From assembly GCA_021199975.1 (NCBI GenBank), contig JAJQHF010000126.1:1-5858 (forward strand): a stretch of 5,858 nucleotides of DNA. Direction: 5' to 3'. Position 1 is the first letter of the stretch, and every line of letters starts with the position of its first letter. The position numbers were made by a program, and so were the translations under genes. Below, piece after piece: positions 1 through 5,238 of this stretch. This stretch comes from Candidatus Gastranaerophilales bacterium. Lineage in GTDB: Bacteria; Cyanobacteriota; Vampirovibrionia; Gastranaerophilales; Gastranaerophilaceae. The notes beneath the pieces are model-generated. The model was given only the letters and a program-made list of their open reading frames with translations. It searched no databases and was not told the DNA's origin.

Positions 1-94
1 AGGTGAGCATTTTGACGGCGGCGAGGAGCCGGCGGCAGAATGCGACACTAGATTATATCTTTTCCGATTTAATTTAAAGACGTATAATTTTTAT
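1..94. other. Window edge: GC-rich segment, then AT-rich leader of anmK
   Basis: No complete gene lies here. The first 45 bases are about 64% G+C (29 of 45), with GGC/GCC-rich runs, while everything to the right is very AT-rich; the shift comes at about position 47. The frame of anmK stays open leftwards to the window edge with no ATG, GTG or TTG, so nothing in view supports an anmK start upstream of 95. Another plus-strand frame is open from position 3 to a TAA at 75-77 and could be the tail of an upstream gene, but it is too short to recognise. No GC-rich hairpin with a T tract is visible. Confidence 0.4.
83..88 (+). promoter_or_regulatory. Possible -10 element (TATAAT) just upstream of anmK
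   Basis: A perfect TATAAT lies only 6 nt before the anmK ATG. If used, transcription would start at or next to the start codon, giving a leaderless message. This would agree with the lack of a clear Shine-Dalgarno sequence (only AAAG at 76-79). The -35 candidates 16-18 nt upstream (TTTTCC or TTTCCG around 60-66) are poor. In AT-rich DNA a chance TATAAT is quite likely, so this is tentative. Confidence 0.3.
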
Positions 95-1225
95 ATGAAG
101 AATTATAAAACAATAATTTCAATAATGTCAGGAACATCGGTTGATGCAATCGATGCTTGCCTGTTAAAAATATATGATAAGGATTTATCTTTTAAAATTA
201 TAGATAATTATTCACTTGAATACCCTGAGCAAGTAAGAGAAAAATTACTCAATTTGGCAAATAATAACGGGAACGTAAGTGATGTATGTTTTATGAATTT
301 TGTTATCGGAGAGTTATTTGCAAAATGTGCAAATCTGCTGCTAAAGAAGGCTGAAATAGGACCTGAAAGTGTCGATTTTATTTCTTCCCATGGTCAAACA
401 ATATTTCACATCCCAATCGAGCATGAATTATCTGGAATTAAAACAAAAAGCACACTGCAAATCGGTGATATATCGGTAATTTCTCATAAAACAGGAATAA
501 TGACAATCGGTGACTACAGAACAAAAGACATGGCGGCAGGAGGCTTAGGCGCTCCTTTAGTTCCGTTTGCAGATAAAATATTATTCGGAACAAAAAAAAA
601 TCGGTTAATACAAAATATAGGCGGAATATCAAATGTTACCGTTCTGTCAAACAGCTGTGAGATATTTGCATTTGATAACGGTCCCGGAAATATGTTGATT
701 GATTATTTTGTAAATAAACTGTTCGGCTTGCCTTTTGACAAAGACGGTGAGCTTGCAAAAAAAGGAAATATTGATTATAAATGGCTGAATATACTGTTAA
801 AAGAACCGTATTTTTTAATTCCGCCCCCAAAAACAACAGGGCGTGAACTGTTTAATGATATATATGCGGAAGAAATATATAAAACCGCACCTGAAAATAA
901 ATATGATATCATTTCAACAATAACATCATTAACTGCTAATGTAATTATAAATTCTTACAAACAATATATTTTCCCAAAAACAAATATTGATGAAATGGTT
1001 TTAGGCGGCGGAGGCGCATATAATAAAACATTAATAAGTTATATGAAAACACTTATGCCCGAGCTTATAATAAAAACTCATGAAGATTTCGGTATTCCGA
1101 ACAAACTAAAAGAAGCCATAGCTTTTGCCTATTTGGGGTATTATACATATAACAAAAAATGCAATAATGTACCTACATGTACAGGCGCAAAAGAACCGGT
1201 TGTAATGGGTAAAATTACTTTTTAG
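95..1225 (+). CDS. anmK: Anhydro-N-acetylmuramic acid kinase (AnmK)
   Basis: AnmK is a cytoplasmic murein-recycling kinase. It uses ATP and water to open the 1,6-anhydro ring of anhydro-MurNAc and gives MurNAc-6-phosphate. The 376 residues match the usual family length (about 370). Family motifs appear in order: MSGTSVDAID at 11-20 (N-terminal phosphate loop of the ASKHA fold), SHGQT at 98-102, GDYRTKDMAAGG at 139-150 followed by APLVP, NIGGISN near 174, FDNGPGN with the expected catalytic Asp at 194, GGGG at 304-307, EAIAFAYLG from 340, and the C-terminal PVVMGKI at 368-374. The start at 95 puts the phosphate loop at the normal distance, and no start codon lies upstream in frame. The Gln usual in GGQGAPLVP is Leu151. 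An A9 run at 592-600 is the longest homopolymer in the gene. The gene converges on the leftward operon with a 4-bp gap. No other murein-recycling gene (murQ, nagZ, ampD) is in view. Confidence 0.95.
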   Translation: MKNYKTIISIMSGTSVDAIDACLLKIYDKDLSFKIIDNYSLEYPEQVREKLLNLANNNGNVSDVCFMNFVIGELFAKCANLLLKKAEIGPESVDFISSHGQTIFHIPIEHELSGIKTKSTLQIGDISVISHKTGIMTIGDYRTKDMAAGGLGAPLVPFADKILFGTKKNRLIQNIGGISNVTVLSNSCEIFAFDNGPGNMLIDYFVNKLFGLPFDKDGELAKKGNIDYKWLNILLKEPYFLIPPPKTTGRELFNDIYAEEIYKTAPENKYDIISTITSLTANVIINSYKQYIFPKTNIDEMVLGGGGAYNKTLISYMKTLMPELIIKTHEDFGIPNKLKEAIAFAYLGYYTYNKKCNNVPTCTGAKEPVVMGKITF

Positions 1226-1228
1226 ACG

Positions 1229-1250
1229 ATTATTTTTTTAAATAATTTTT
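1229..1250 (+). terminator. Weak AT-only hairpin with T tract after anmK
   Basis: ATTATTT (1229-1235) and AAATAAT (1240-1246) can form a 7-bp stem around a TTTT loop, followed by TTTT at 1247-1250. It starts 3 nt after the anmK stop codon. The stem has no G-C pairs and would be unstable. The same bases encode the C-terminus of the opposing gene, where the AAA/TTA codons alone could create the pattern. A T tract follows only on the plus strand, so any terminator function would serve anmK. Confidence 0.25.
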
Positions 1251-1628
1251 AAACTTTTTATCGGCTTCAAAATAAAACCCGCATCCTTCCAAAGGTTTTC
1301 CGCCGTTAATTAAAAATTTTGTATCTTTTTTCGGATACATTCTGCATCCCAATCCTCTGAAAAAATAAACTCTGCATCTGTTATTTTCATCTATTTCTTT
1401 ACAAGTAAAAAGTAATGCACCTGTTTCGCTTTTTCCCGATATATAAAAATTATTGTAATGTTTTTCCCATTCTTTTACTTTTTCAAACTGAACCTCTGTT
1501 TTAATAGGTTCATCTTCAATATATAAAAGAATATTTCTGCAGCAATTGCCGCATTTATTGCATTTTCCCTTTCGGACATATTTTGATGAAGTAAGCATTT
1601 GAATATAAAATTTTATATATTTATACAT
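1230..1628 (-). CDS. CxxCxxCC (YkgJ-like) putative zinc/iron-chelating protein
   Basis: This 132-residue protein has no signal peptide and is probably cytoplasmic. It carries the signature of the YkgJ/UPF0153 CxxCxxCC family, annotated as a putative zinc- or iron-chelating domain. C23-x2-C26-x2-C29-C30 sits near the N-terminus, then C76 and C85, then GCRMYP with C95, and a final C116. The family pattern of a later Cys followed by an arginine-rich CR-x-YP block is kept, although the usual Arg-Pro before it is Arg91-Gly92. The eight cysteines could hold a metal or a cluster; the biochemical role of the family is not established. The gene is third in the leftward operon. Its ATG directly follows the TAA of the gene before it (TAAATG), which suggests translational reinitiation. 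The nearest SD-like AAGGA is about 15 nt upstream and lies inside the preceding gene. Met11 is an alternative start but has no ribosome binding site. Confidence 0.8.
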   Translation of the reverse strand: MYKYIKFYIQMLTSSKYVRKGKCNKCGNCCRNILLYIEDEPIKTEVQFEKVKEWEKHYNNFYISGKSETGALLFTCKEIDENNRCRVYFFRGLGCRMYPKKDTKFLINGGKPLEGCGFYFEADKKFKNYLKK

Positions 1629-2033
1629 TTATTGAACCAAAAATTCCTTATGAGCAAAAGGATAATCCTTATTATTTAAATAAAAAAATTGAAGTATATA
1701 CCGACCCGGGCGCCTGAGATAAATATAATCTCTATAAGCTTTTTGAGCGGTATCCAAATATAAATCACGGCTTTGAATAATTGTAAAACCCCAATTTGAA
1801 GTTTTTTCATCCTGTTTTGATATTTGCAGTCTGACCCCGGGATTTTTAAATCCGTCAGGAGCAACTACAGCAAAGTATATGCGCTGTTGAACCAAAAATT
1901 CTCTCTCTATCCTTCTTGTATTTTCAAGAGAAATTGTTCCCGACGAAAGAATAATATACGGCTTTTCTTTTTTTTTAAAAGAACATAAAAAAATTAAAGG
2001 AAATATTAAAAGAATTATTACTATTTTTTTCAT
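1629..2033 (-). CDS. Small exported protein of unknown family, probably beta-rich
   Basis: I do not recognise this 134-residue protein. Residues 2-3 are Lys-Lys, followed by a hydrophobic segment to about residue 17 ending in IFLC, then a run of lysines. This is a signal peptide or membrane anchor. Cys17 invites a lipoprotein reading, but Phe and Leu at -2 and -1 do not fit a normal lipobox. Residues 25-134 alternate hydrophobic and polar residues with few helix-like stretches, and end with a Gly-Arg-Tyr-Ile-Leu-Gln-Phe strand. This resembles a single small beta-sandwich (Ig-like) domain, which is my inference. The pentapeptide EFLVQ occurs at 45-49 and again as the last five residues, encoded by identical DNA. 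The ATG overlaps the TGA of the TPR gene (ATGA) and the TAA abuts the next gene's ATG, so the protein is embedded in a coupled operon. An A9 run (1968-1976) encodes part of the lysine cluster. Confidence 0.75.
   Translation of the reverse strand: MKKIVIILLIFPLIFLCSFKKKEKPYIILSSGTISLENTRRIEREFLVQQRIYFAVVAPDGFKNPGVRLQISKQDEKTSNWGFTIIQSRDLYLDTAQKAYRDYIYLRRPGRYILQFFYLNNKDYPFAHKEFLVQ
1632..1901. repeat. Pair of perfect 15-bp direct repeats (1632-1646 and 1887-1901)
   Basis: TTGAACCAAAAATTC occurs at 1632-1646 and again at 1887-1901, both within the 134-residue leftward gene. The copies are 255 bp (85 codons) apart, so they share a reading frame, and both encode EFLVQ. The second protein copy is immediately followed by the stop codon. 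Recombination between the copies would remove 85 codons and leave a 49-residue product with the same tail. They may instead simply be two similar beta strands. Confidence 0.7.
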
Positions 2034-4069
2034 TCAAGAACCGGAGCCGCACCTTGCAATTTTTTCTTTAAATCATCTATTTTATTTTGAATATTATTTC
2101 TTAAATTTTTATCATCCGTATATTCTGTAAATTCCTCATAATTTTCAATTGCTTTTTGAAGGTTATTTTGTTTTTCAAATGCAAGTCCCAGCGCATAATA
2201 AGCATAAGCATAATCAGCTTTAAGTTCTAAAACTTTTGAAAAGTTATCTTTTGCGGCTTCCAAATCATTTAATTCAGCAAGACACAAACCGCAATTAAAA
2301 TAAGAATCAGGATTTTCGGGATTTATTTCTATAGCAGTATTATAATACTTTATTGCCGTGGTTAAATCCGATAAACCTTTATAAGTATTGCCTATTTTAA
2401 TATTTATATATTCATCTTTAGGCATTATTTCAAGTGCTTTTTTATATTCTTCAAGCGCCTTTGAATAGTCTTTATTTTTGTAATAAGTATCTGCAATATT
2501 TACATAATTAGTATACTTATCCTCGTCAGAAGAGTTATTTGACGTCATTGCTTTTTCGTAAATCAGTTTAGCTTCTTCCGTTTTATCATATTTTGTAAGA
2601 GTCTTGGCATAGGCATTCAAAACTTCGCTGTTTTCGGGAGATATAGACATAGCTTGTTCATAGTATTCTAATGCTTTTGATTTTGCGCCTAACTTATCAT
2701 AAGCATTCGCAATATTTATATATAATAAAGGATTATCCGTATCCATAGCCAGAGCTGCTTCATAACTTTGAACTGCTTTTCTGTAATTTTTTTCCGAATA
2801 AAGACTGTCACCCTGCGCAATATAACCTTTTTGTAAATATTCCTTAGCCGTTTTATTTGAAGGGTCTTTTTCTAAAACTGACTTATATATGGTTATTGCT
2901 TCCGAATATTTTTTTTGAGCATGACATGCAATTCCTTTATTTAACAGTAAATCAATATTATCAGGATTAGCCGCAATTAAAGAATCATAAACCGAAACCG
3001 CTTCTTCATATCTTTTTGCAAGATGATACGATTTTGCAAGTTCTTTTTGAATTTCAATACTTTTAGGCGCTATTGACCTGCCTTCTTCAAGTATTTTTAC
3101 GGCATTCTCGTAATCGCCTTTTTTTTCGTTTATTATACCTGCATTTAAATATGCAACAGGATTATCTTTTATTGTTTTTAAATATTCATTATACTGAATC
3201 AGCGCATTATTATAATCTTCTTTATCAGCAAGAAGATTTGCATAATCAAATCTGATTGAATTCATTTCAGGCTGAATTTCAAGAACTTTTGAAAACTCCT
3301 TCAAAGCTAAATCATTTTTTGATTGCGCTAGATATACATAGGCTAAATTTGCTCTTGCTACATAATCATTCTCATCTTTTTGTATGGCTTTAAGCAATAT
3401 GCTTTGAGCATTGTCATAATCAGAAATACGATAAAGAGCCAAACCGTAATTTGAATAATCTTTAAATGCAGAAGGATTATTCATATACATTTCGTTATAA
3501 ATATTAACAGCATCTTTTGGTTTATCCATTCTAAGGTAAACAGATGCCATATTTTCTTTTGCATCAAGTGCATCAGGGTAATAAGAAAGAAACATTTGAT
3601 AGTATTTTATAGCTTCTTCATCTTCTTTTAAATGAGTTTTTACACTTGCAAGATTAAGGTAATTGTACTTATATTCGGGAAAAATTTTCATTGCCTGATT
3701 GTATGAATTATAAGCATTTTTATAATCCTGCATTTGCTCGTAAATATTTCCGAGGCTTATATATATAAAAGCATCATTAGGTCTGATTTTTAAAGCTTTT
3801 TTATACGCATCCGAAGAATTTCCCCACTGTCCGAGTTCCGAATACATGCCTGCCAATTTCGTATATAAAAGCGCATCATCAGGCGATAGCTGAATGGCTT
3901 TATTCAGCATTTCAACAGCCTCTTGATATTGTGCGTTATCAGCCAAAGTACAGGCTTTATGATAATATTGATTGGACTCTGCAGTCATTGCAAAAGAACT
4001 GGAACTTATACCTGCCATAATAATTAAAGCGGTCAGTAACGATTGAATACGAATAACACTATCCTCCAT
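2030..4069 (-). CDS. Exported tetratricopeptide-repeat (TPR) array protein
   Basis: This 679-residue protein is almost entirely TPR. A hydrophobic N-terminal segment (about 10-24) ends in SSFA, predicting signal peptidase cleavage after Ala27, so the array should act in the periplasm or at the cell surface. About 18 TPR units follow in a 34-residue register from residue 31 to about 654. They show typical A-x(2)-Y and N/D-Y-x(2)-A-hydrophobic-x(2)-Y patterns and repeat-end P-x-N/D turns. The register is broken by about 7 extra residues near 406-412 and about 3 near 512-517. A short charged helix and an Ala/Pro-rich end close the protein, with no catalytic domain. Such arrays usually act as protein-binding scaffolds; the partner is unknown. 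It is first in a leftward operon and overlaps the next gene by 4 bp. The start is uncertain: the ATG at 4069 has no upstream Shine-Dalgarno, while GGAGG lies just after it and a possible ATT start is codon 6. The acidic MED before a signal peptide is also unusual. Confidence 0.9.
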   Translation of the reverse strand: MEDSVIRIQSLLTALIIMAGISSSSFAMTAESNQYYHKACTLADNAQYQEAVEMLNKAIQLSPDDALLYTKLAGMYSELGQWGNSSDAYKKALKIRPNDAFIYISLGNIYEQMQDYKNAYNSYNQAMKIFPEYKYNYLNLASVKTHLKEDEEAIKYYQMFLSYYPDALDAKENMASVYLRMDKPKDAVNIYNEMYMNNPSAFKDYSNYGLALYRISDYDNAQSILLKAIQKDENDYVARANLAYVYLAQSKNDLALKEFSKVLEIQPEMNSIRFDYANLLADKEDYNNALIQYNEYLKTIKDNPVAYLNAGIINEKKGDYENAVKILEEGRSIAPKSIEIQKELAKSYHLAKRYEEAVSVYDSLIAANPDNIDLLLNKGIACHAQKKYSEAITIYKSVLEKDPSNKTAKEYLQKGYIAQGDSLYSEKNYRKAVQSYEAALAMDTDNPLLYINIANAYDKLGAKSKALEYYEQAMSISPENSEVLNAYAKTLTKYDKTEEAKLIYEKAMTSNNSSDEDKYTNYVNIADTYYKNKDYSKALEEYKKALEIMPKDEYINIKIGNTYKGLSDLTTAIKYYNTAIEINPENPDSYFNCGLCLAELNDLEAAKDNFSKVLELKADYAYAYYALGLAFEKQNNLQKAIENYEEFTEYTDDKNLRNNIQNKIDDLKKKLQGAAPVLE
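4052..4067 (-). promoter_or_regulatory. Shine-Dalgarno GGAGG inside the TPR gene start, with candidate ATT start codon
   Basis: On the minus strand GGAGG (4067-4063) begins with the G of the apparent ATG start. Eight nt further on is ATT (4054-4052), in frame as codon 6. Starting there would give a basic, ordinary signal peptide (Met-Arg-Ile-Gln-Ser-Leu...) without the acidic Glu-Asp prefix. No in-frame ATG, GTG or TTG lies at that spacing; the only nearby GTG is out of frame and 3 nt from the GGAGG. ATT is a rare but real bacterial start codon, as in E. coli infC. The motif could be chance. Confidence 0.4.
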
Positions 4070-4080
4070 TTTATAATTAA

Positions 4081-4122
4081 ATTATCTTATTTAATTATAA
4101 AAAAATCAATTACTATTTTAAA
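4081..4122 (-). promoter_or_regulatory. Candidate promoter(s) of the leftward TPR operon
   Basis: Two overlapping sigma70-type matches are visible on the minus strand, both with 17-nt spacers. One is TTTAAA (4122-4117) with a perfect TATAAT (4099-4094). The other is TTGATT (4109-4104) with GATAAT (4086-4081). Start sites would fall near 4087 or 4074. These leave about 18 or 5 nt before the ATG at 4069, and correspondingly about 33 or 20 nt before the alternative ATT at 4054. The region is AT-rich, so either could be chance, but the position upstream of a divergent operon is right. Confidence 0.45.
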
Positions 4123-4133
4123 CCACAGGGTTA

Positions 4134-4162
4134 TTGTTCCTCTATTGCACATAAAATAAAAT
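4134..4162 (+). promoter_or_regulatory. Candidate promoter for the SGNH-like gene
   Basis: TTGTTC (4134-4139) and TAAAAT (4157-4162) are separated by 17 nt, in the divergent intergenic region and pointing right. The -10 matches consensus at 5 of 6 positions, the -35 at only 3. The predicted leader would be about 46 nt. It holds a near-palindrome, CTGTTTATACAG, at 4191-4202 and only weak purine stretches (AGAAAG at 4201-4206, GATAAG at 4206-4211) as possible ribosome binding sites. Confidence 0.25.
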
Positions 4163-4215
4163 CTGTACAAATAACAAATGTTGTATTATTCTGTTTATAC
4201 AGAAAGATAAGTAAT

Positions 4216-5196
4216 ATGTTTAAAAAACTATATATTAATATACTTATTTTTATAGTTGCTGCAATTCTGTTGGAATTGATAGCTTATGTATCATTTAATA
4301 TATTTACCCGGGAAAATTATAATTATCTTGTTCCTTATAAATTTAACATAATTTCTTACGGGAAATATTATAAAAATAATATAGCGAACAGAGAAATTAC
4401 CCCCCCCCGAGAGAAAAGTGGAAATAAAAAACCATGGATTTTGTGGCTGGGCTGCTCTTTTGCGGATGGGTGCGGTCTTCCTATGGAAGAAAGACCGTAT
4501 CAATTGCTTGCTGATTTAACAAACAGAGATGTATATAATTATGGTGTCGGCGGAGGTTCTGTTAATAATACTCTATACGCTTTAAAACAAGATGATTTAT
4601 ATGAAAAAATGCCGGAACCGCCTGAATATGTTATTTACACATGGATAGTAGCTCAAAGACCCCGGCCATATACAATTATGTATAATTTTTCCAACATACT
4701 TAATGTCAGATACTTTCCAAATCATAATAAAATTGAAGAGTATAAGCTTAATCCGATTCTTTCAAAATTAATGTTCCTATTTTCAGTAAAAAAATTTACC
4801 GAAGCTGTTGATATTTATTATAACTATGAAGACAGTTATGCAAGATACGAAAATTCTTATTCTACTGATATGTATGAATATAAAAATATATTTAACCCTG
4901 AATTATTATTCAGAGAACTTATAAAAGAATGCAGAAAAGAAATACAAAAAAGATATCCTGATGTTAAATTTGTCATATTGTTATATAGGGAAAGACTCTT
5001 CTATCATAATGAAGAATATGATAACAAAATTTGGCAGGATTTAAAAGATGACGGTTTTATTGTTATAGATAGCTATGACTTAGTTGGAGATGAATTAAAT
5101 TCGGATAAATACATTTTATCCCAAGAAGATGAACACCCGAATGCAGAAGCATGGAAAATTCTTATGCCTAAGTTTGTTAATTATTTAAATCTATAA
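4216..5196 (+). CDS. Membrane-anchored SGNH/GDSL-hydrolase-like protein
   Basis: This 326-residue protein starts with one hydrophobic helix (about 5-30) after a Lys-Lys pair, so the rest should be tethered outside the cytoplasmic membrane. The soluble part has an SGNH-type layout. WLGCSFADG at 77-85 gives Ser81 as the likely nucleophile (block I, with Cys in place of the GDS Asp). NYGVGGGSVNN at 108-118 is block II-like. EDEHPNAEAW around His307 is block V. Two departures matter: the Asp usually three residues before the His is Glu304 (Asp305 is two before), and block III (YTWIVAQRP, 141-149) lacks the usual Gly-x-Asn. A related set of bacterial SGNH-like proteins with GCSF motifs also lacks that Asn, so an active esterase is plausible but unproven. 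Typical substrates would be acyl groups on surface polysaccharide, murein or lipid. The gene is divergent from the TPR operon. A C9 tract at codons 62-65 could cause frameshift switching. Confidence 0.75.
   Translation: MFKKLYINILIFIVAAILLELIAYVSFNIFTRENYNYLVPYKFNIISYGKYYKNNIANREITPPREKSGNKKPWILWLGCSFADGCGLPMEERPYQLLADLTNRDVYNYGVGGGSVNNTLYALKQDDLYEKMPEPPEYVIYTWIVAQRPRPYTIMYNFSNILNVRYFPNHNKIEEYKLNPILSKLMFLFSVKKFTEAVDIYYNYEDSYARYENSYSTDMYEYKNIFNPELLFRELIKECRKEIQKRYPDVKFVILLYRERLFYHNEEYDNKIWQDLKDDGFIVIDSYDLVGDELNSDKYILSQEDEHPNAEAWKILMPKFVNYLNL
4400..4408 (+). repeat. C9 homopolymer inside the SGNH-like gene
   Basis: Nine consecutive C lie between ATTA and GAGAG, covering the end of the Thr62 codon, Pro63, Pro64 and the first base of Arg65. 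This is the only long C or G run in a very AT-rich window. Losing one C leads to an out-of-frame stop after about 35 codons; gaining one gives a TAA within about 7 codons. Both outcomes remove the catalytic region but keep the membrane anchor. Confidence 0.9.
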
Positions 5197-5202
5197 ACTT
5201 TA

Positions 5203-5230
5203 TTCACTTTAATAAAAATATCAGTATAAT
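5203..5230 (+). promoter_or_regulatory. Candidate promoter of the 203-residue protein gene
   Basis: TTCACT (5203-5208) and a perfect TATAAT (5225-5230) are 16 nt apart in the 42-bp gap after the SGNH-like gene. The -10 ends 8 nt before the ATG, so the start site would fall almost on the start codon and the message would be essentially leaderless. No Shine-Dalgarno is visible (ATTAAAAT precedes the ATG). The upstream TTTATT/AATAAA pair (5199-5204 and 5211-5216) is AT-only and has no following T tract, so I do not call a terminator here. Confidence 0.35.
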
Positions 5231-5238
5231 ATTAAAAT

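Noticed and set aside
592..600. A9 run in anmK (and another A9 on the coding strand at 1976-1968) as phase-variation tracts
   Set aside because: A runs of this length are expected in AT-rich coding sequence at Lys codons, and anmK is a cytoplasmic metabolic gene. The C9 tract is a far better candidate.
438..836. Two open frames of 64 and 66 codons on the minus strand inside anmK
   Set aside because: They are antisense to a clearly conserved gene, have no ribosome binding site and encode no recognisable protein, so they are shadow frames.
1616..1628. Lipobox reading of Cys17 in the 134-residue exported protein, and Met11 as an alternative start of the CxxCxxCC gene
   Set aside because: IFLC lacks a small residue at -1 and a suitable residue at -2. 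Met11 has no SD and would lose the TAAATG coupling.
1676..1864. 62-codon minus-strand frame inside the 134-residue gene
   Set aside because: It overlaps the longer frame completely. The longer one has a signal peptide and ATGA/TAAATG junctions, which this frame lacks.
3073..3255. 60-codon plus-strand frame inside the TPR gene
   Set aside because: It is antisense to an unmistakable TPR array, with periodic Leu-rich content that mirrors the TPR codons.
4191..4202. CTGTTTATACAG near-palindrome, resembling a LexA (SOS) box
   Set aside because: The E. coli-type LexA site is CTGT-N8-ACAG; here the spacing is N4, and no SOS gene is nearby. A 12-bp near-palindrome is weak evidence in AT-rich DNA.
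4291..4503. 70-codon minus-strand frame inside the SGNH-like gene
   Set aside because: It covers the C9 tract as poly-G (Gly codons) antisense to the conserved block I region, with no SD or family match.
5199..5216. TTTATT/AATAAA inverted repeat after the SGNH-like gene as a terminator
   Set aside because: It is a six-pair AT-only stem with no following T tract, too weak to call.
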